Shown in pieces: positions 34,017 to 42,011 of a stretch of DNA of 64,000 bases. The position numbers and the translations under genes are program-made. The stretch is from positions 930,001 to 994,000 of the forward strand of contig OY969889.1 in the NCBI GenBank assembly GCA_963704335.1. Direction: 5' to 3'. This DNA comes from PALSA-612 sp963704335. Its GTDB lineage: Bacteria > Actinomycetota > Thermoleophilia > Gaiellales > Gaiellaceae. Each line of letters begins with the position of its first letter. The first letter of the stretch is position 1. The notes beneath the pieces are model-generated. The model had not been told where the DNA came from, made no database searches, and saw nothing but the letters and a program-made list of their open reading frames with translations.

Positions 34017-35380
34017 TGCGGCGGGTCTGGCTCGTCCTTCCCGATCCGCTGACCACGAAGCTCTTCTTCTGGTGTGGTCTGACGGCGGGGCTCTCGGAGC
34101 GGCTCGGAGACCGGCTGGAGGTGGTCTTCCTCGAGCCGCGCAAGCAGGCGTCGCACTGGGCCGAGCTCGACGGCCTGCGCGTGAAGTACTACGAGGATCT
34201 CTTTCCCGAGGACGTCGCATTCTGGGAGCGAGTGGTGAGGCGCTCCGACGCCTGGCTCGAGCAGCACTTCGGGTTCTGGCCGCTCGCGATCCGCTTCAAC
34301 TACCGGCACGGCTTTCACACCGAGCGCATTGCTCACGGGCACGGCAATCCGTTCCTCGACCTCGACCATGCCGATCCGCTGCCGCGGTGGCGGTGGGTCG
34401 AGCGGGCAATGCTTCGGTGGTACTTCTCGAAGAGGCGGTACGCGCCGAGCGCGCTGGTGAAGCGGATGCGGGAGGAGTGCGACGCCGTGGTCGTGGCCAA
34501 CCTCCAGACGCCGTCGGTGGCGCCCGTGCTGAACGCTGCGCGGCGGCTGGGCACGCCGGCCATCGGCTACGTCGCCAGCTGGGACCACCCCGTCGGCAAG
34601 GGCGTCATCTCGTCTCATCTCGACGCCTACATCGTTCAGAACGACGTGATGCAGAGCGATCTCGAGCGGTACCACGACGTCGATCCTGCGCGCGCGATCG
34701 TCACGGGCTGGCCGCAGAGTGACTTCTTTCACGAACGGCGCTCGGCCGAAGACTTCGAGGCGCTGGCCAGGCGGTACGGGCTGGATCCGTCGCGGCCGGT
34801 CGTGCTGGTGATGGGCAACACGCCGACGAACACGCCCTACGAGCCGCTGTTCTTCGAGCGGCTGCTCGGCTGGTGGGAGGAGAGCGGATCGCAGCAGCGG
34901 TTCTCGCTGCTCTTTCGCCCACATCCGCGCGACAAGAAGTGGGAGCAGCGGTTCGCGGCGGCCATGGGACGCGAGGGCGCCGCCGTGCAACCGGCGGGAG
35001 AGGCGGACATGCGCTCCCTCGCCGTGATGCTCCAGTACGGCGCGTGCGTGGTCTCGAATGCGGGCACGATCCTGCTCGACTCGCTCGTCAACGACCGGCC
35101 GGCGGTCTGCGTCCTCTACGACGAGGGCGCTCCTGCCGGGGAGACATGGGCAGCGAAGAACGTGCTTGGCGTGCACTACCGCGAGCTCATGTCGTCCACG
35201 GCGTTCTACCGGGCTTCGACGTTCGACGAAGTTACCGACGGGATCAAGCGTGCGCTCGACCAGCCGGGCGAGCTCTCGGCAGAGCGACGGCGCGTGGCGC
35301 GGGAGGTGGTCGGCGATCTGGACGGCCGCGCAGGCGAGCGTGTCGTGGACGCGATCGTGCAGCGGGTGGGGCCGGCTTAG
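34016..35380 (+). CDS. GT-B-fold glycosyl/polyol-phosphate transferase-like protein
   Basis: 454 aa, ATG overlapping the previous stop as TGATG. The C-terminal half has VVLVMGNTPTNTPYEPLFFE, LLFRPHPRDKKWEQRF, and SLAVMLQYGACVVSNAGTIL with DSLVNDRPAVCVLYDEG, the layout of CDP-glycerol phosphotransferase, capsular-polysaccharide and UDP-GlcNAc 2-epimerase-like GT-B folds. It is the last gene of the collinear NeuB/NeuA cluster and may be the transferase using its CMP-sugar, but no classical sialyltransferase motif is visible. Start chosen by overlap and by the strand MRRVWLVLPDPLTTKLFFW. Confidence 0.65.
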   Translation: MRRVWLVLPDPLTTKLFFWCGLTAGLSERLGDRLEVVFLEPRKQASHWAELDGLRVKYYEDLFPEDVAFWERVVRRSDAWLEQHFGFWPLAIRFNYRHGFHTERIAHGHGNPFLDLDHADPLPRWRWVERAMLRWYFSKRRYAPSALVKRMREECDAVVVANLQTPSVAPVLNAARRLGTPAIGYVASWDHPVGKGVISSHLDAYIVQNDVMQSDLERYHDVDPARAIVTGWPQSDFFHERRSAEDFEALARRYGLDPSRPVVLVMGNTPTNTPYEPLFFERLLGWWEESGSQQRFSLLFRPHPRDKKWEQRFAAAMGREGAAVQPAGEADMRSLAVMLQYGACVVSNAGTILLDSLVNDRPAVCVLYDEGAPAGETWAAKNVLGVHYRELMSSTAFYRASTFDEVTDGIKRALDQPGELSAERRRVAREVVGDLDGRAGERVVDAIVQRVGPA

Positions 35381-35845
35381 GTGGCGCTGCAAATCTCGGT
35401 CATTGGCAGCGGTGCCGAGCACGAGGCGCGGGCTGCGGACGTCGGCCGACTGCTCGCCGAGCGCGGGGCAACGCTCGTATGCGGCGGGCTTGACGAGGTG
35501 ATGGCGGCTGCCGCGCGCGGTGCCAAGGAGGCGGGCGGCGTGACCGTTGGCATTCTGCCGGGCGAGTCGCGGTCGGCCGCGAACCCGTGGATCGACCACG
35601 TGGTCGTGACGGGTATCGGGCACGCCCGCAATCTCGCCGTGGCTGCGTCGGGTGATGCCGTGATTGCCGTCGGCGGCGGCTACGGCACGTTGGCCGAGAT
35701 CGCGTATGCGCGGATCCTCGGCCGTCCGGTCGTCGTCCTGGAGCCGGGTTGGGAACTGGCCCGGGATGGAGTCGAGCGAGCGGTGACGCCCGAGGAGGCG
35801 GTCGAGCTCGCGTTGCGACTCGCGTCGGGCGGTTCAGCCGCTTGA
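35381..35845 (+). CDS. LOG/TIGR00725-like family protein
   Basis: 154 aa, GTG start directly after the previous stop. ISVIGSGAEHEARAADVGRL, GATLVCGGLDEVMAAAARGA, TVGILPGESRSAANPWID, VAASGDAVIAVGGGYGTLAEI: the GGGxGTxxE motif of the lysine-decarboxylase-like (LOG) superfamily, with the shorter TIGR00725 layout. LOG proteins cleave nucleoside 5'-monophosphates to release bases; the TIGR00725 branch is not well characterised and may have another role. The stop overlaps by 12 nt with the end of the convergent helicase gene. Confidence 0.78.
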   Translation: MALQISVIGSGAEHEARAADVGRLLAERGATLVCGGLDEVMAAAARGAKEAGGVTVGILPGESRSAANPWIDHVVVTGIGHARNLAVAASGDAVIAVGGGYGTLAEIAYARILGRPVVVLEPGWELARDGVERAVTPEEAVELALRLASGGSAA

Positions 35846-38068
35846 AATGCGGCGCAGGAGCTGGAGCGCGCCGGCCTTGTCCAGCATCTCGTTGAGGTTT
35901 CCGCACTTCGGCGACTGCACGCACGACGGGCACCCGCTCTCACAGGGGCACCCGGCGATCAGCTTCGCCGTGTCCGCCGCCCAGTCGCCGAACACCGCGT
36001 AGCCTCGCTCCGCGATGCCGACGCCGCCCGGGTGACCGTCGTACACGAACACGGTCGGCGCCCCGGTCTGGAAGTGGACGTTCGTCGACAGGCCGCCGAT
36101 GTCCCAGCGGTCGCACATCGCGAAGAGCGGCAGGAGCGCGATGAGCGCATGCTCAGCGGCGTGGAGTGAGGAGAGCAGCTTCGGCATGCGCTCCAGGCCG
36201 TCCAGAACCGACTCTGACGGCACGAACCAGACCGCTTCCGTCTCGAACGTCGCCGGCGGCAGGTCGAGCGCGACCGTCTCCAGCACGGCGCCGTCGCGCG
36301 TGGACTTGCGCTGGTAGGCCACGACATGCTCGGTGACGGAGACGCGACCGAAGGAGAGCTCGACGCCGCCGTGCTCGCGTGACAGCACTGACTCTTCGAT
36401 GGCCGTCGTCGTGTCCTTCTTCGTCTGCGTGTACCAGTCTCCGGAGAACGGCTGCACGAGCGCAGCGCCCGCTGCGAGGTCGAGGTCGGCCACGAGATAC
36501 GGCTCGCCCAGGTGGAGATAGACGGCGCCTGCATGAACGGTCGAGTAGGCGCGCTCCCGCTCGACGATGCCGAGCACCGAGCCCGACTCTGCCTCCACGA
36601 CCAGCACCGAGTCCACGCCGGCCGATCGAAGCGAGATGCGCGCGGCCGGGTAGTCGCGGCCCGTCCACGTGAAGCCCGCGGCCGTGCGGCGCAGCTCGGG
36701 CAGCTCGGCGGCGCGCTCGAGTGCTTCGTCTCCGAGCGTTGCACGGTCGTTATCGTCGAGCGGCGCCTCGTAGGCGGCGGCGAGCACGTGTCCGTCGAGC
36801 ACGCGGGGATTCGCGTGATCGAGGATCGCGGCCTCGACGCGCCGTCCGAGCAGCGCGTCCGGCTCGCGCATGAAGTACTGGTCGAGCGCGTCGTCGGAGG
36901 CGACGAGCACCGCGACCCCGTGGCCTTGCCTGCCGGCACGGCCCCACTGCTGCCGCAGGCTGGCGACGGTGCCCGGAAAGCCCACCGAGATCACGCAGTC
37001 GAGCAGGCCGATGTCGATGCCGAGCTCGAGCGCATCCGTCGCGGACACTCCGAGCAGCTCGCCGGCAGCGAGCCGGCGCTCGATGTCGCGCCGCTGCGCG
37101 GGTGTGTAGCCGGCGCGGTAAGGCGAGAGACGGTCCTTGTACTCCCGGCCCAGCCGCTCCAGGGCGAAGCGATGGATGAGCTCGGCGGCCCTGCGACTCT
37201 TCGCGAAGCACAGTGTGCGAAGACCGCGCTCGACGAGGTTCGCGAGGAGGCGGGCACCCTCACCGAGCGCGCTGGCGCGGAGGTTGAGCTCCTCGTCGGT
37301 CACCGGAGGGTTCCAGAGCACCACGGTTCGTTCGGCCCTCGGCGCCGAGTCTCCGGATACGACCGTCACCTCGAGACCCGTCAGCGTCTGCGCGAGCTCG
37401 CCCGGGTTCGCAATCGTCGCGCTGGCGAGCAGGAACTGCGGGGTGGCGTCGTAGATCGCCGCCAGCCGCCGCAGGCGTCGCAACACGTTGGCCACATGGG
37501 AGCCGAACACGCCGCGGTACACGTGGGCCTCGTCGACGATGACGTACTCGAGGTTCGCAAGCACGTCTCCCCAGCGGTCGTGATGAGGCAGGACGCCGAG
37601 GTGGAGCATGTCCGGGTTGGACAGGATGGCGTTGGCCCACGTGCGCACCTGCCGCCGCAGCTCGGTCGGCGTGTCGCCGTCGTAGATCGCCGGCCGCACG
37701 CCGGGCACGCCGAGGGCTGTGAGGCTGCGTGCCTGATCCTGCGCCAGAGCCTTCGTCGGATAGAGATAGAGCGCGCGCGCCTTCGGGTCGCGGGCGATCG
37801 CGTCCAGCACCGGCAGGTTGAACGCGAGTGTCTTGCCGCTCGCCGTGCCGGTCGTGACGGCGACGTGCTCGCCACGAGCGGCTGCCGCCCAGGCCTCTGC
37901 CTGGTGCTCGAAGAGGCTCGAAATCCCCTGTCGCTCGAGCGCTGCCACCACGCGCTCGTCCAGCTCCGGGGGCAGCGGTGCCGTCGTCGCTCGTCGAGCC
38001 GGCTCGGTGCCGACATATGCGATCTCCTCGCCGGCGAGGAGCTCGTCCGAGAGTGCGGCGACGCTCAC
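35834..38068 (-). CDS. DEAD/DEAH-box helicase with C-terminal DUF1998 (MrfA-like)
   Basis: 744 aa from the GTG at 38068 (GTGA overlap with the ABM gene); a longer upstream frame is not protein-like. Motif I TTGTASGKTLAFNLPVLD, Ia LYLYPTKALAQDQ, II YVIVDEAHVY, III LLASATIANP, and a RecA2 domain ending in VSVGFPGTVASLRQQWGRAGRQG are intact. The C-terminal DUF1998/Zn module has CPCESGCPSCVQSPKCGN (four cysteines). Bacillus MrfA with the same layout is a 3'-5' helicase involved in mitomycin-lesion repair; a similar role is likely. Confidence 0.87.
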   Translation of the reverse strand: MSVAALSDELLAGEEIAYVGTEPARRATTAPLPPELDERVVAALERQGISSLFEHQAEAWAAAARGEHVAVTTGTASGKTLAFNLPVLDAIARDPKARALYLYPTKALAQDQARSLTALGVPGVRPAIYDGDTPTELRRQVRTWANAILSNPDMLHLGVLPHHDRWGDVLANLEYVIVDEAHVYRGVFGSHVANVLRRLRRLAAIYDATPQFLLASATIANPGELAQTLTGLEVTVVSGDSAPRAERTVVLWNPPVTDEELNLRASALGEGARLLANLVERGLRTLCFAKSRRAAELIHRFALERLGREYKDRLSPYRAGYTPAQRRDIERRLAAGELLGVSATDALELGIDIGLLDCVISVGFPGTVASLRQQWGRAGRQGHGVAVLVASDDALDQYFMREPDALLGRRVEAAILDHANPRVLDGHVLAAAYEAPLDDNDRATLGDEALERAAELPELRRTAAGFTWTGRDYPAARISLRSAGVDSVLVVEAESGSVLGIVERERAYSTVHAGAVYLHLGEPYLVADLDLAAGAALVQPFSGDWYTQTKKDTTTAIEESVLSREHGGVELSFGRVSVTEHVVAYQRKSTRDGAVLETVALDLPPATFETEAVWFVPSESVLDGLERMPKLLSSLHAAEHALIALLPLFAMCDRWDIGGLSTNVHFQTGAPTVFVYDGHPGGVGIAERGYAVFGDWAADTAKLIAGCPCESGCPSCVQSPKCGNLNEMLDKAGALQLLRRISSG

Positions 38069-38361
38069 CCCTCGGCGACGACGTCCAGCGTACGAGGCTC
38101 GAAGCCTTCGAGCAGCTCCTGCAGGCTCGCCACGCGCTCGTGGTAGCCCGCCGCCGAGCGCCAGTTCTTCACCGCGTCCGTGCTCATCCAGGGGCCGAAG
38201 CTCACGAAGGTGGAAGGGCTCTCGGCGTCGCGCAAAAGGCGCGCGCGCGGGCCGAGCCCCTGCAGGTGGCTCCACTCGATCCACTCCTTCCAGCGCCGGA
38301 CGAATTCGTCCTCGGAGCCCGGCTTCACCCGCCACGTCGTGTGCGTATACGTCTCGGCCAT
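38065..38361 (-). CDS. Antibiotic biosynthesis monooxygenase (ABM) domain protein
   Basis: 98 aa, ATG at 38361 with AGGGAGGA 5-6 nt upstream. TYTHTTWRVKPGSEDEFVRRWKEW and SFVSFGPWMSTDAVKNWR-type spacing fit the dimeric alpha-beta ABM fold (small monooxygenases, heme-degrading enzymes and many of unknown function). No cofactor motif is visible, so enzymatic activity is uncertain. Co-transcribed with the helicase by GTGA overlap. A TACGAT hexamer at 38398-38393 (minus) may be its -10 box. Confidence 0.7.
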   Translation of the reverse strand: MAETYTHTTWRVKPGSEDEFVRRWKEWIEWSHLQGLGPRARLLRDAESPSTFVSFGPWMSTDAVKNWRSAAGYHERVASLQELLEGFEPRTLDVVAEG

Positions 38362-38402
38362 CCGTTCCTCCCTGTGAGACGGCGGTGCCTTGATCGTACT
38401 GC

Positions 38403-38408
38403 TAGCGT
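38403..38408 (+). promoter_or_regulatory. Putative -10 box of a leaderless thiD transcript (TAGCGT)
   Basis: TAGCGT ends 6 nt before the GTG start of thiD at 38415, in the 53-bp gap between divergent genes. The gap is too short for a TPP riboswitch, so the thiamine kinases here are not under the usual RNA control, at least not from directly upstream. Confidence 0.35.
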
Positions 38409-38414
38409 CGCGCC

Positions 38415-39197
38415 GTGTCGGTCGCGCGCTGCCTGACCATCGCGGGCTCCGATTCCGGCGGCGGCGCCGGAATCCAGGCCGACCTCAAGGCGTTTGCGAG
38501 TGCCGGCTGCTTCGGCATGAGCGCGATCGTGGCGCTGACCGCGCAAAACACCGTCGGCGTGTCGGCTGTGCAGGAGGTGGCGCCCGAGTTCGTGCGGGCA
38601 CAGCTCGACGCCGTTTTCTCGGACATCGGCGTCGATGCGGCGAAGACGGGCATGCTCTTCTCGCGGCCGATCATCGAAGTCGTTGCGGATTTCCTGAGGG
38701 AACAGCCCGTCCCGCTCGTCGTCGACCCGGTGATGGTCTCGGCCAGCGGTGCACAGCTGCTCCAGGACGACGCGGTCGAAGCGCTCGTGACGCGACTCTT
38801 TCCCCTGGCGACCGTCGTCACGCCAAACCTCGACGAGGCACAGATGCTCGGTCAGCTGGAGACCGAGGACCGGGGGGTGCTGGCCGAGCAGCTCCACGCG
38901 CTCGGTGCGCCGGCGGTGCTCGTCACCGGCGGCCACGGCGAGCGCGCGGTGGATCACCTCTTCACCTCCGGCAGCCACGTGGAGTTTCCGGTCGAGCGAC
39001 ACGATGTGGCTGCGACCCACGGCGCGGGCTGTACGCACTCCGCGACGCTGACGGCGCTGCTAGCCCAGGGACAGTCCCTCGAAGAGGCAGCGCGGGGAGC
39101 CGCAGAAGCGGCCGCGGACGCCGTCGCCCACGGGCTGGTCGACCTGGGTGAGGGAGAAGGGCCCGTGGACGTGCTCCATGTCGCAGACGCTCGGTGA
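38415..39197 (+). CDS. thiD: Hydroxymethylpyrimidine/phosphomethylpyrimidine kinase
   Basis: 260 aa, GTG start. CLTIAGSDSGGGAGIQADLKAF, MSAIVALTAQNTVGV, VVDPVMVSASGAQLL, TVVTPNLDEAQMLG and ATHGAGCTHSATLTALLAQG are the complete ThiD ribokinase-fold signature, with the GAGC anion hole. It phosphorylates HMP and HMP-P to HMP-PP for thiamine synthesis. It overlaps the ThiL gene by 20 nt; the two form a small thiamine unit, with no other thi genes in the window. Confidence 0.92.
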   Translation: MSVARCLTIAGSDSGGGAGIQADLKAFASAGCFGMSAIVALTAQNTVGVSAVQEVAPEFVRAQLDAVFSDIGVDAAKTGMLFSRPIIEVVADFLREQPVPLVVDPVMVSASGAQLLQDDAVEALVTRLFPLATVVTPNLDEAQMLGQLETEDRGVLAEQLHALGAPAVLVTGGHGERAVDHLFTSGSHVEFPVERHDVAATHGAGCTHSATLTALLAQGQSLEEAARGAAEAAADAVAHGLVDLGEGEGPVDVLHVADAR

Positions 39198-39999
39198 TCT
39201 CGGCGAGCTGGGGCTGCTCGCCGAGCTCGAGCGGCGCGGCCTGGCCACGGGCATCGCCGACGATGCGGCGCAGCTGGAAGGCGGCCTGGTCGTCACGCAG
39301 GACGCGCTCGTCGAAGGCGTGCACTTCACCTTCGATCGGATCTCCTGGCGCGATCTCGGCTACCGCGCAGCGGCTGTCAACCTCTCCGACCTCGCCGCGA
39401 GCGGGGCCACACCCGAAGGGCTCGTCGTCAGCCTTGGCGCACCCGGCGAGGTGGCGCTCGAGTCCGTGCTCGAGCTCTATGAGGGGATCGCCGAGACCGG
39501 CGTAGCCGTCGTCGGCGGCGACACGACGGCGGCGGACCACGTCTTTCTCTCCGTAACAGCTCTCGGACGCTCGGAGCGGGTACCCGGACGCGCAGGCGCC
39601 GTCCCCGGCGACGAGCTCGTCGTCACCGGCGCGCTCGGAGCAGCAGGCGCCGCCTTTCGTCAGGGCCGGCTCGCCCGGCCGCCAATCCGGCTCGAGGAAG
39701 GGCGGACGCTCGCCTCGCATGCGCACGCGCTGATCGACATCTCCGACGGAATCGCGCGCGACGCGACTCACCTCGCAGAGCGCTCAGGGTGCCGCCTGGT
39801 CATCGAGCTCGACCGCGTCCCGCGGGCGGAGGGTGCGACCGTCGACGACCTCGGGTTCGGCGAGGACTACGAGCTGCTGGCGGCGGTCGTAGACTCGAGT
39901 CGGTTCACGGTGGTCGGACGGTGCGAGGAAGGTGCGGGAGTCGAGCTGCTGCTCGACGGGCGCCCATACGACCTGGCGAGCTGGGAGCACTTCCGGTGA
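39178..39999 (+). CDS. thiL: Thiamine-monophosphate kinase
   Basis: 273 aa from the ATG at 39178 (an in-frame GTG at 39148 would lie deep in thiD). LGDLGELGLLAELERRGL, GIADDAAQLEGGLVVTQDAL (ATP/Mg aspartates), YRAAAVNLSDLAASGATPEG, VVGGDTTAADHVFLSVTALG and LIDISDGIARDATHLAER are the standard ThiL/AIRS motifs. It makes thiamine diphosphate from the monophosphate. Slightly short of the usual 310-330 aa, mainly in the C-terminal domain. GTGA overlap with the following GNAT gene. Confidence 0.9.
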   Translation: MSQTLGDLGELGLLAELERRGLATGIADDAAQLEGGLVVTQDALVEGVHFTFDRISWRDLGYRAAAVNLSDLAASGATPEGLVVSLGAPGEVALESVLELYEGIAETGVAVVGGDTTAADHVFLSVTALGRSERVPGRAGAVPGDELVVTGALGAAGAAFRQGRLARPPIRLEEGRTLASHAHALIDISDGIARDATHLAERSGCRLVIELDRVPRAEGATVDDLGFGEDYELLAAVVDSSRFTVVGRCEEGAGVELLLDGRPYDLASWEHFR

Positions 40000-40479
40000 T
40001 CGAGCTGCGCTCTGCCACCGGTGCCGATCTCGAGCACGTGAAGCGGGCGCTCTACGAAGCCGTCGCCTGGAATCCGGAGCGCGAGATTCCACCGTACGAG
40101 TTCACGATCGCGCACCCCGAGCTCGCGCGCTACCACGAAGGCTGGGGGCGTCCCGGCGACCTCGCGGTCGTCGCCGAGGCGGACGGCGAGGTGATCGGTG
40201 TGTGCTCGTGTCGTCTCTTCACCGCAGAGGATCACGGCCACGGCTACGTCGACGACGAGACGCCGGAGCTGGCGGTTGCCGTCTGGGAGGGGCGGCGCGG
40301 GCGAGGGCACCGGTACGAAGCTCATGGCCGCGCTCGAGGAGGCAGCCCGCACGACCGGCTACTCCCAGCTGAGCCTCTCGGTCGACGCCGACAACCCCGC
40401 CAGGCGGCTATACGAACGGCTCGGCTACGACACGCTGACCGTCGACGAGGGCGGCGTGCGCATGCTCAAGCGCCTCTGA
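39996..40479 (+). pseudogene. GNAT N-acetyltransferase, single-base frameshift
   Basis: About 160 codons after repair. From the GTG at 39996 (GTGA overlap) the first half reads IELRSATGADLEHVKRALYE and ELAVAVWEGRRGRGH; at about 40308-40311 the homology moves to the +1 frame as GTKLMAALEEAARTTGYSQL, then SVDADNPARRLYERLGYDTL to the stop. Removing one C from GGCACCGG joins the two halves as RRGRGHGTKLMAAL, exactly GNAT motif A. Substrate unknown. Converges on the Nudix gene with a 14-nt overlap. Confidence 0.78.
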
Positions 40480-40948
40480 ACACGTACGACTGCGTGCCGT
40501 CGGGCTCCACCGTCACGTCGGCGTGGATGTGGAAGCCGGTCTCGCGCGACTCCCACCAGCGGTCGAGGATGACCCGGTGCAGCGGATGGAGCTCACCGGG
40601 GCCCAGCTCACCCGGGTCGAGGAAGGCAGCGTCCTCGATGTCCTCTTCCGTCTGAGCCCGAGGCTCGGCCGCGTCGAGCGGTGTCGCTTCGAAGTACACG
40701 AGCGTGTTGCGCCTCGAGTCGTGCTGGCGCTCCCACAGCATCGTGCAGACGAGCTCTCCGACCTCGACCGCGATCCCCGTCTCCTCGAGCACCTCCCTCG
40801 CCGTTGCTTCCTCGAACGACTCTCCCGGCTCGTAGTAGCCGGACGGGAGCTCCCAGTAGATGCCGTACGGGCGGCGCTGACGGACCAGAAGCAGCTTGTG
40901 CTCCCGCACGACGATGCCGCCCGCGCCGGCGAGCGTCGTCCAGGTCAC
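40466..40948 (-). CDS. Nudix hydrolase
   Basis: 160 aa from the GTG at 40948, which forms a GTGA-type junction with the true thioredoxin stop at 40945. GGIVVREHKLLLVRQRRPYG leads to the Nudix box GYYEPGESFEEATAREVLEE followed by TG (GX5EX7REUXEEXGU intact). The C-terminal third (ETGFHIHADVTVEPDG) is unusual and may shape specificity. It hydrolyses a nucleoside diphosphate linked to another group. In the present sequence a frameshift makes it appear fused to thioredoxin. Confidence 0.85.
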   Translation of the reverse strand: MTWTTLAGAGGIVVREHKLLLVRQRRPYGIYWELPSGYYEPGESFEEATAREVLEETGIAVEVGELVCTMLWERQHDSRRNTLVYFEATPLDAAEPRAQTEEDIEDAAFLDPGELGPGELHPLHRVILDRWWESRETGFHIHADVTVEPDGTQSYVFRGA

Positions 40949-41266
40949 ATCGTGAGCCACTCGGCCCACGCCTGCTCGTAGCGTGAGCGCGGGTAGGCGC
41001 CGATCTGCTTGTCGCGCTCCTCGCCGTGCCGCGAAGAGAATGGCAGTCGGGATCGAGAGCACCCCGTACCGCGCGGCCGTCTGGAAGTTCTCGTCGATGT
41101 TGAGCTTCACGAAGCGGACGCGACCCTCGTGCTCGGCGGCGAGCGCCTCGAGAATCGGGTCGACCGCCCGACAGGGTCCGCACCACGGCGCCCAGAAGTC
41201 GACGACCACCGGCCCGGAGGCGTCGAGAACCTCCTGCTGGAACGTCGCGTCGGTGACCTCGTCCAC
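40945..41266 (-). pseudogene. Thioredoxin, single-base frameshift
   Basis: About 106 codons after repair, the normal thioredoxin size. The GTG at 41266 gives VDEVTDATFQQEVLDASG; the active site is DFWAPWCGPCRAVDPIL (WCGPC intact) and the cis-Pro is in LSIPTAILFA. At about 41027-41032 the homology shifts frame and continues as GEERDKQIGAYPRSRYEQA, then WAEWLTM and a TGA at 40945. As read, the ORF instead runs in a meaningless frame into the Nudix gene. Removing one base restores both genes. Thioredoxin reduces protein disulfides in the cytosol. Confidence 0.82.
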
Positions 41267-41273
41267 CGCTGAC

Positions 41274-41990
41274 TTATAGCCGTCCGGCGAGCGCCCGGGC
41301 ACGCAGCAGCGGCACCTTCCACACGGCCTCGAGGAAGATGCGCTTGCTCATCTTCGAGGCGCCCGCCTCGCGGTCGGCAAACGTGATCGGGATCTCGACG
41401 ACGCGGAAGCCCGCACGGAGCGCGCGGTACGTCGTCTCGATCTGGAACGCGTAGCCGGTCGAGGTCACCGCGTCGAGGTCGATGGTCTCCAGCACCGCCC
41501 GCCGGTAGCACTTGAAGCCGCCGGTGAGGTCGTGAACGCCAACCCCGAGCAGCACGCGCGCGTAGCGCGAGCCGCCAGACGAGACGAAGCGCCGCAGCGC
41601 GCCCCAGTTCTCGACGCCCCCGCCCTCGACGTAGCGCGACCCGAGCACGAGGTCGGCGTCCTCGGCTGCGGCGAGCAACTGCGGCACGGCGCGTGGGTCG
41701 TGCGAGAAGTCGCAGTCCATCTCGAGAATGAGCTCGGCGCCGTCCGCCAGCGCCCGGCGGAACGCGGCGAGATACGCGCGCCCGAGGCCCTCTTTCCGCG
41801 GCCGGTGGAGAACGTCGACGTACGGGAGCTCGGCTGCAAGCTCGTCGGCGAGCTGCCCCGTCCCGTCAGGCGAGCTGTCGTCGACGACGAGGACGCCCGC
41901 ATCTGGCGGGAGCACGTCCCCGAGCGCCCGCAGCATCGGCTCGAGGTTCTCGCGCTCGTTGTATGTCGGCAGGCAGACGATCGCGCGCAC
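41274..41990 (-). CDS. Polyprenol monophosphomannose synthase-type glycosyltransferase (GT2)
   Basis: 238 aa from the GTG at 41990. AIVCLPTYNERENLEPMLRA, VLVVDDSSPDGTGQLADEL, LILEMDCDFSHDPRAVPQLL and HDLTGGFKCYRRAVLETIDL are the dolichol-phosphate-mannose synthase signature, ending at the catalytic domain without membrane helices (Ppm1/DPM1-soluble type). It makes mannosyl- or glucosyl-phosphoprenol for GT-C enzymes, several of which lie in this window. It is the first gene of a three-gene minus-strand unit with thioredoxin and Nudix. Confidence 0.87.
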   Translation of the reverse strand: MRAIVCLPTYNERENLEPMLRALGDVLPPDAGVLVVDDSSPDGTGQLADELAAELPYVDVLHRPRKEGLGRAYLAAFRRALADGAELILEMDCDFSHDPRAVPQLLAAAEDADLVLGSRYVEGGGVENWGALRRFVSSGGSRYARVLLGVGVHDLTGGFKCYRRAVLETIDLDAVTSTGYAFQIETTYRALRAGFRVVEIPITFADREAGASKMSKRIFLEAVWKVPLLRARALAGRL

Positions 41991-42011
41991 GGCCGTATCA
42001 TCGCGGGCGGG

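Noticed and set aside
36512..38146. 544-aa plus-strand frame antisense to the helicase
   Set aside because: Helicase motifs I to VI and the four-cysteine module are complete on the minus strand; the plus frame has no family features.
38362..38414. TPP riboswitch before thiD
   Set aside because: The gap is only 53 bp and lacks the conserved THI-box sequence.
40466..41302. Novel thioredoxin-Nudix fusion protein
   Set aside because: The joining segment is out of frame; repairing one base gives two ordinary genes with a GTGA junction.
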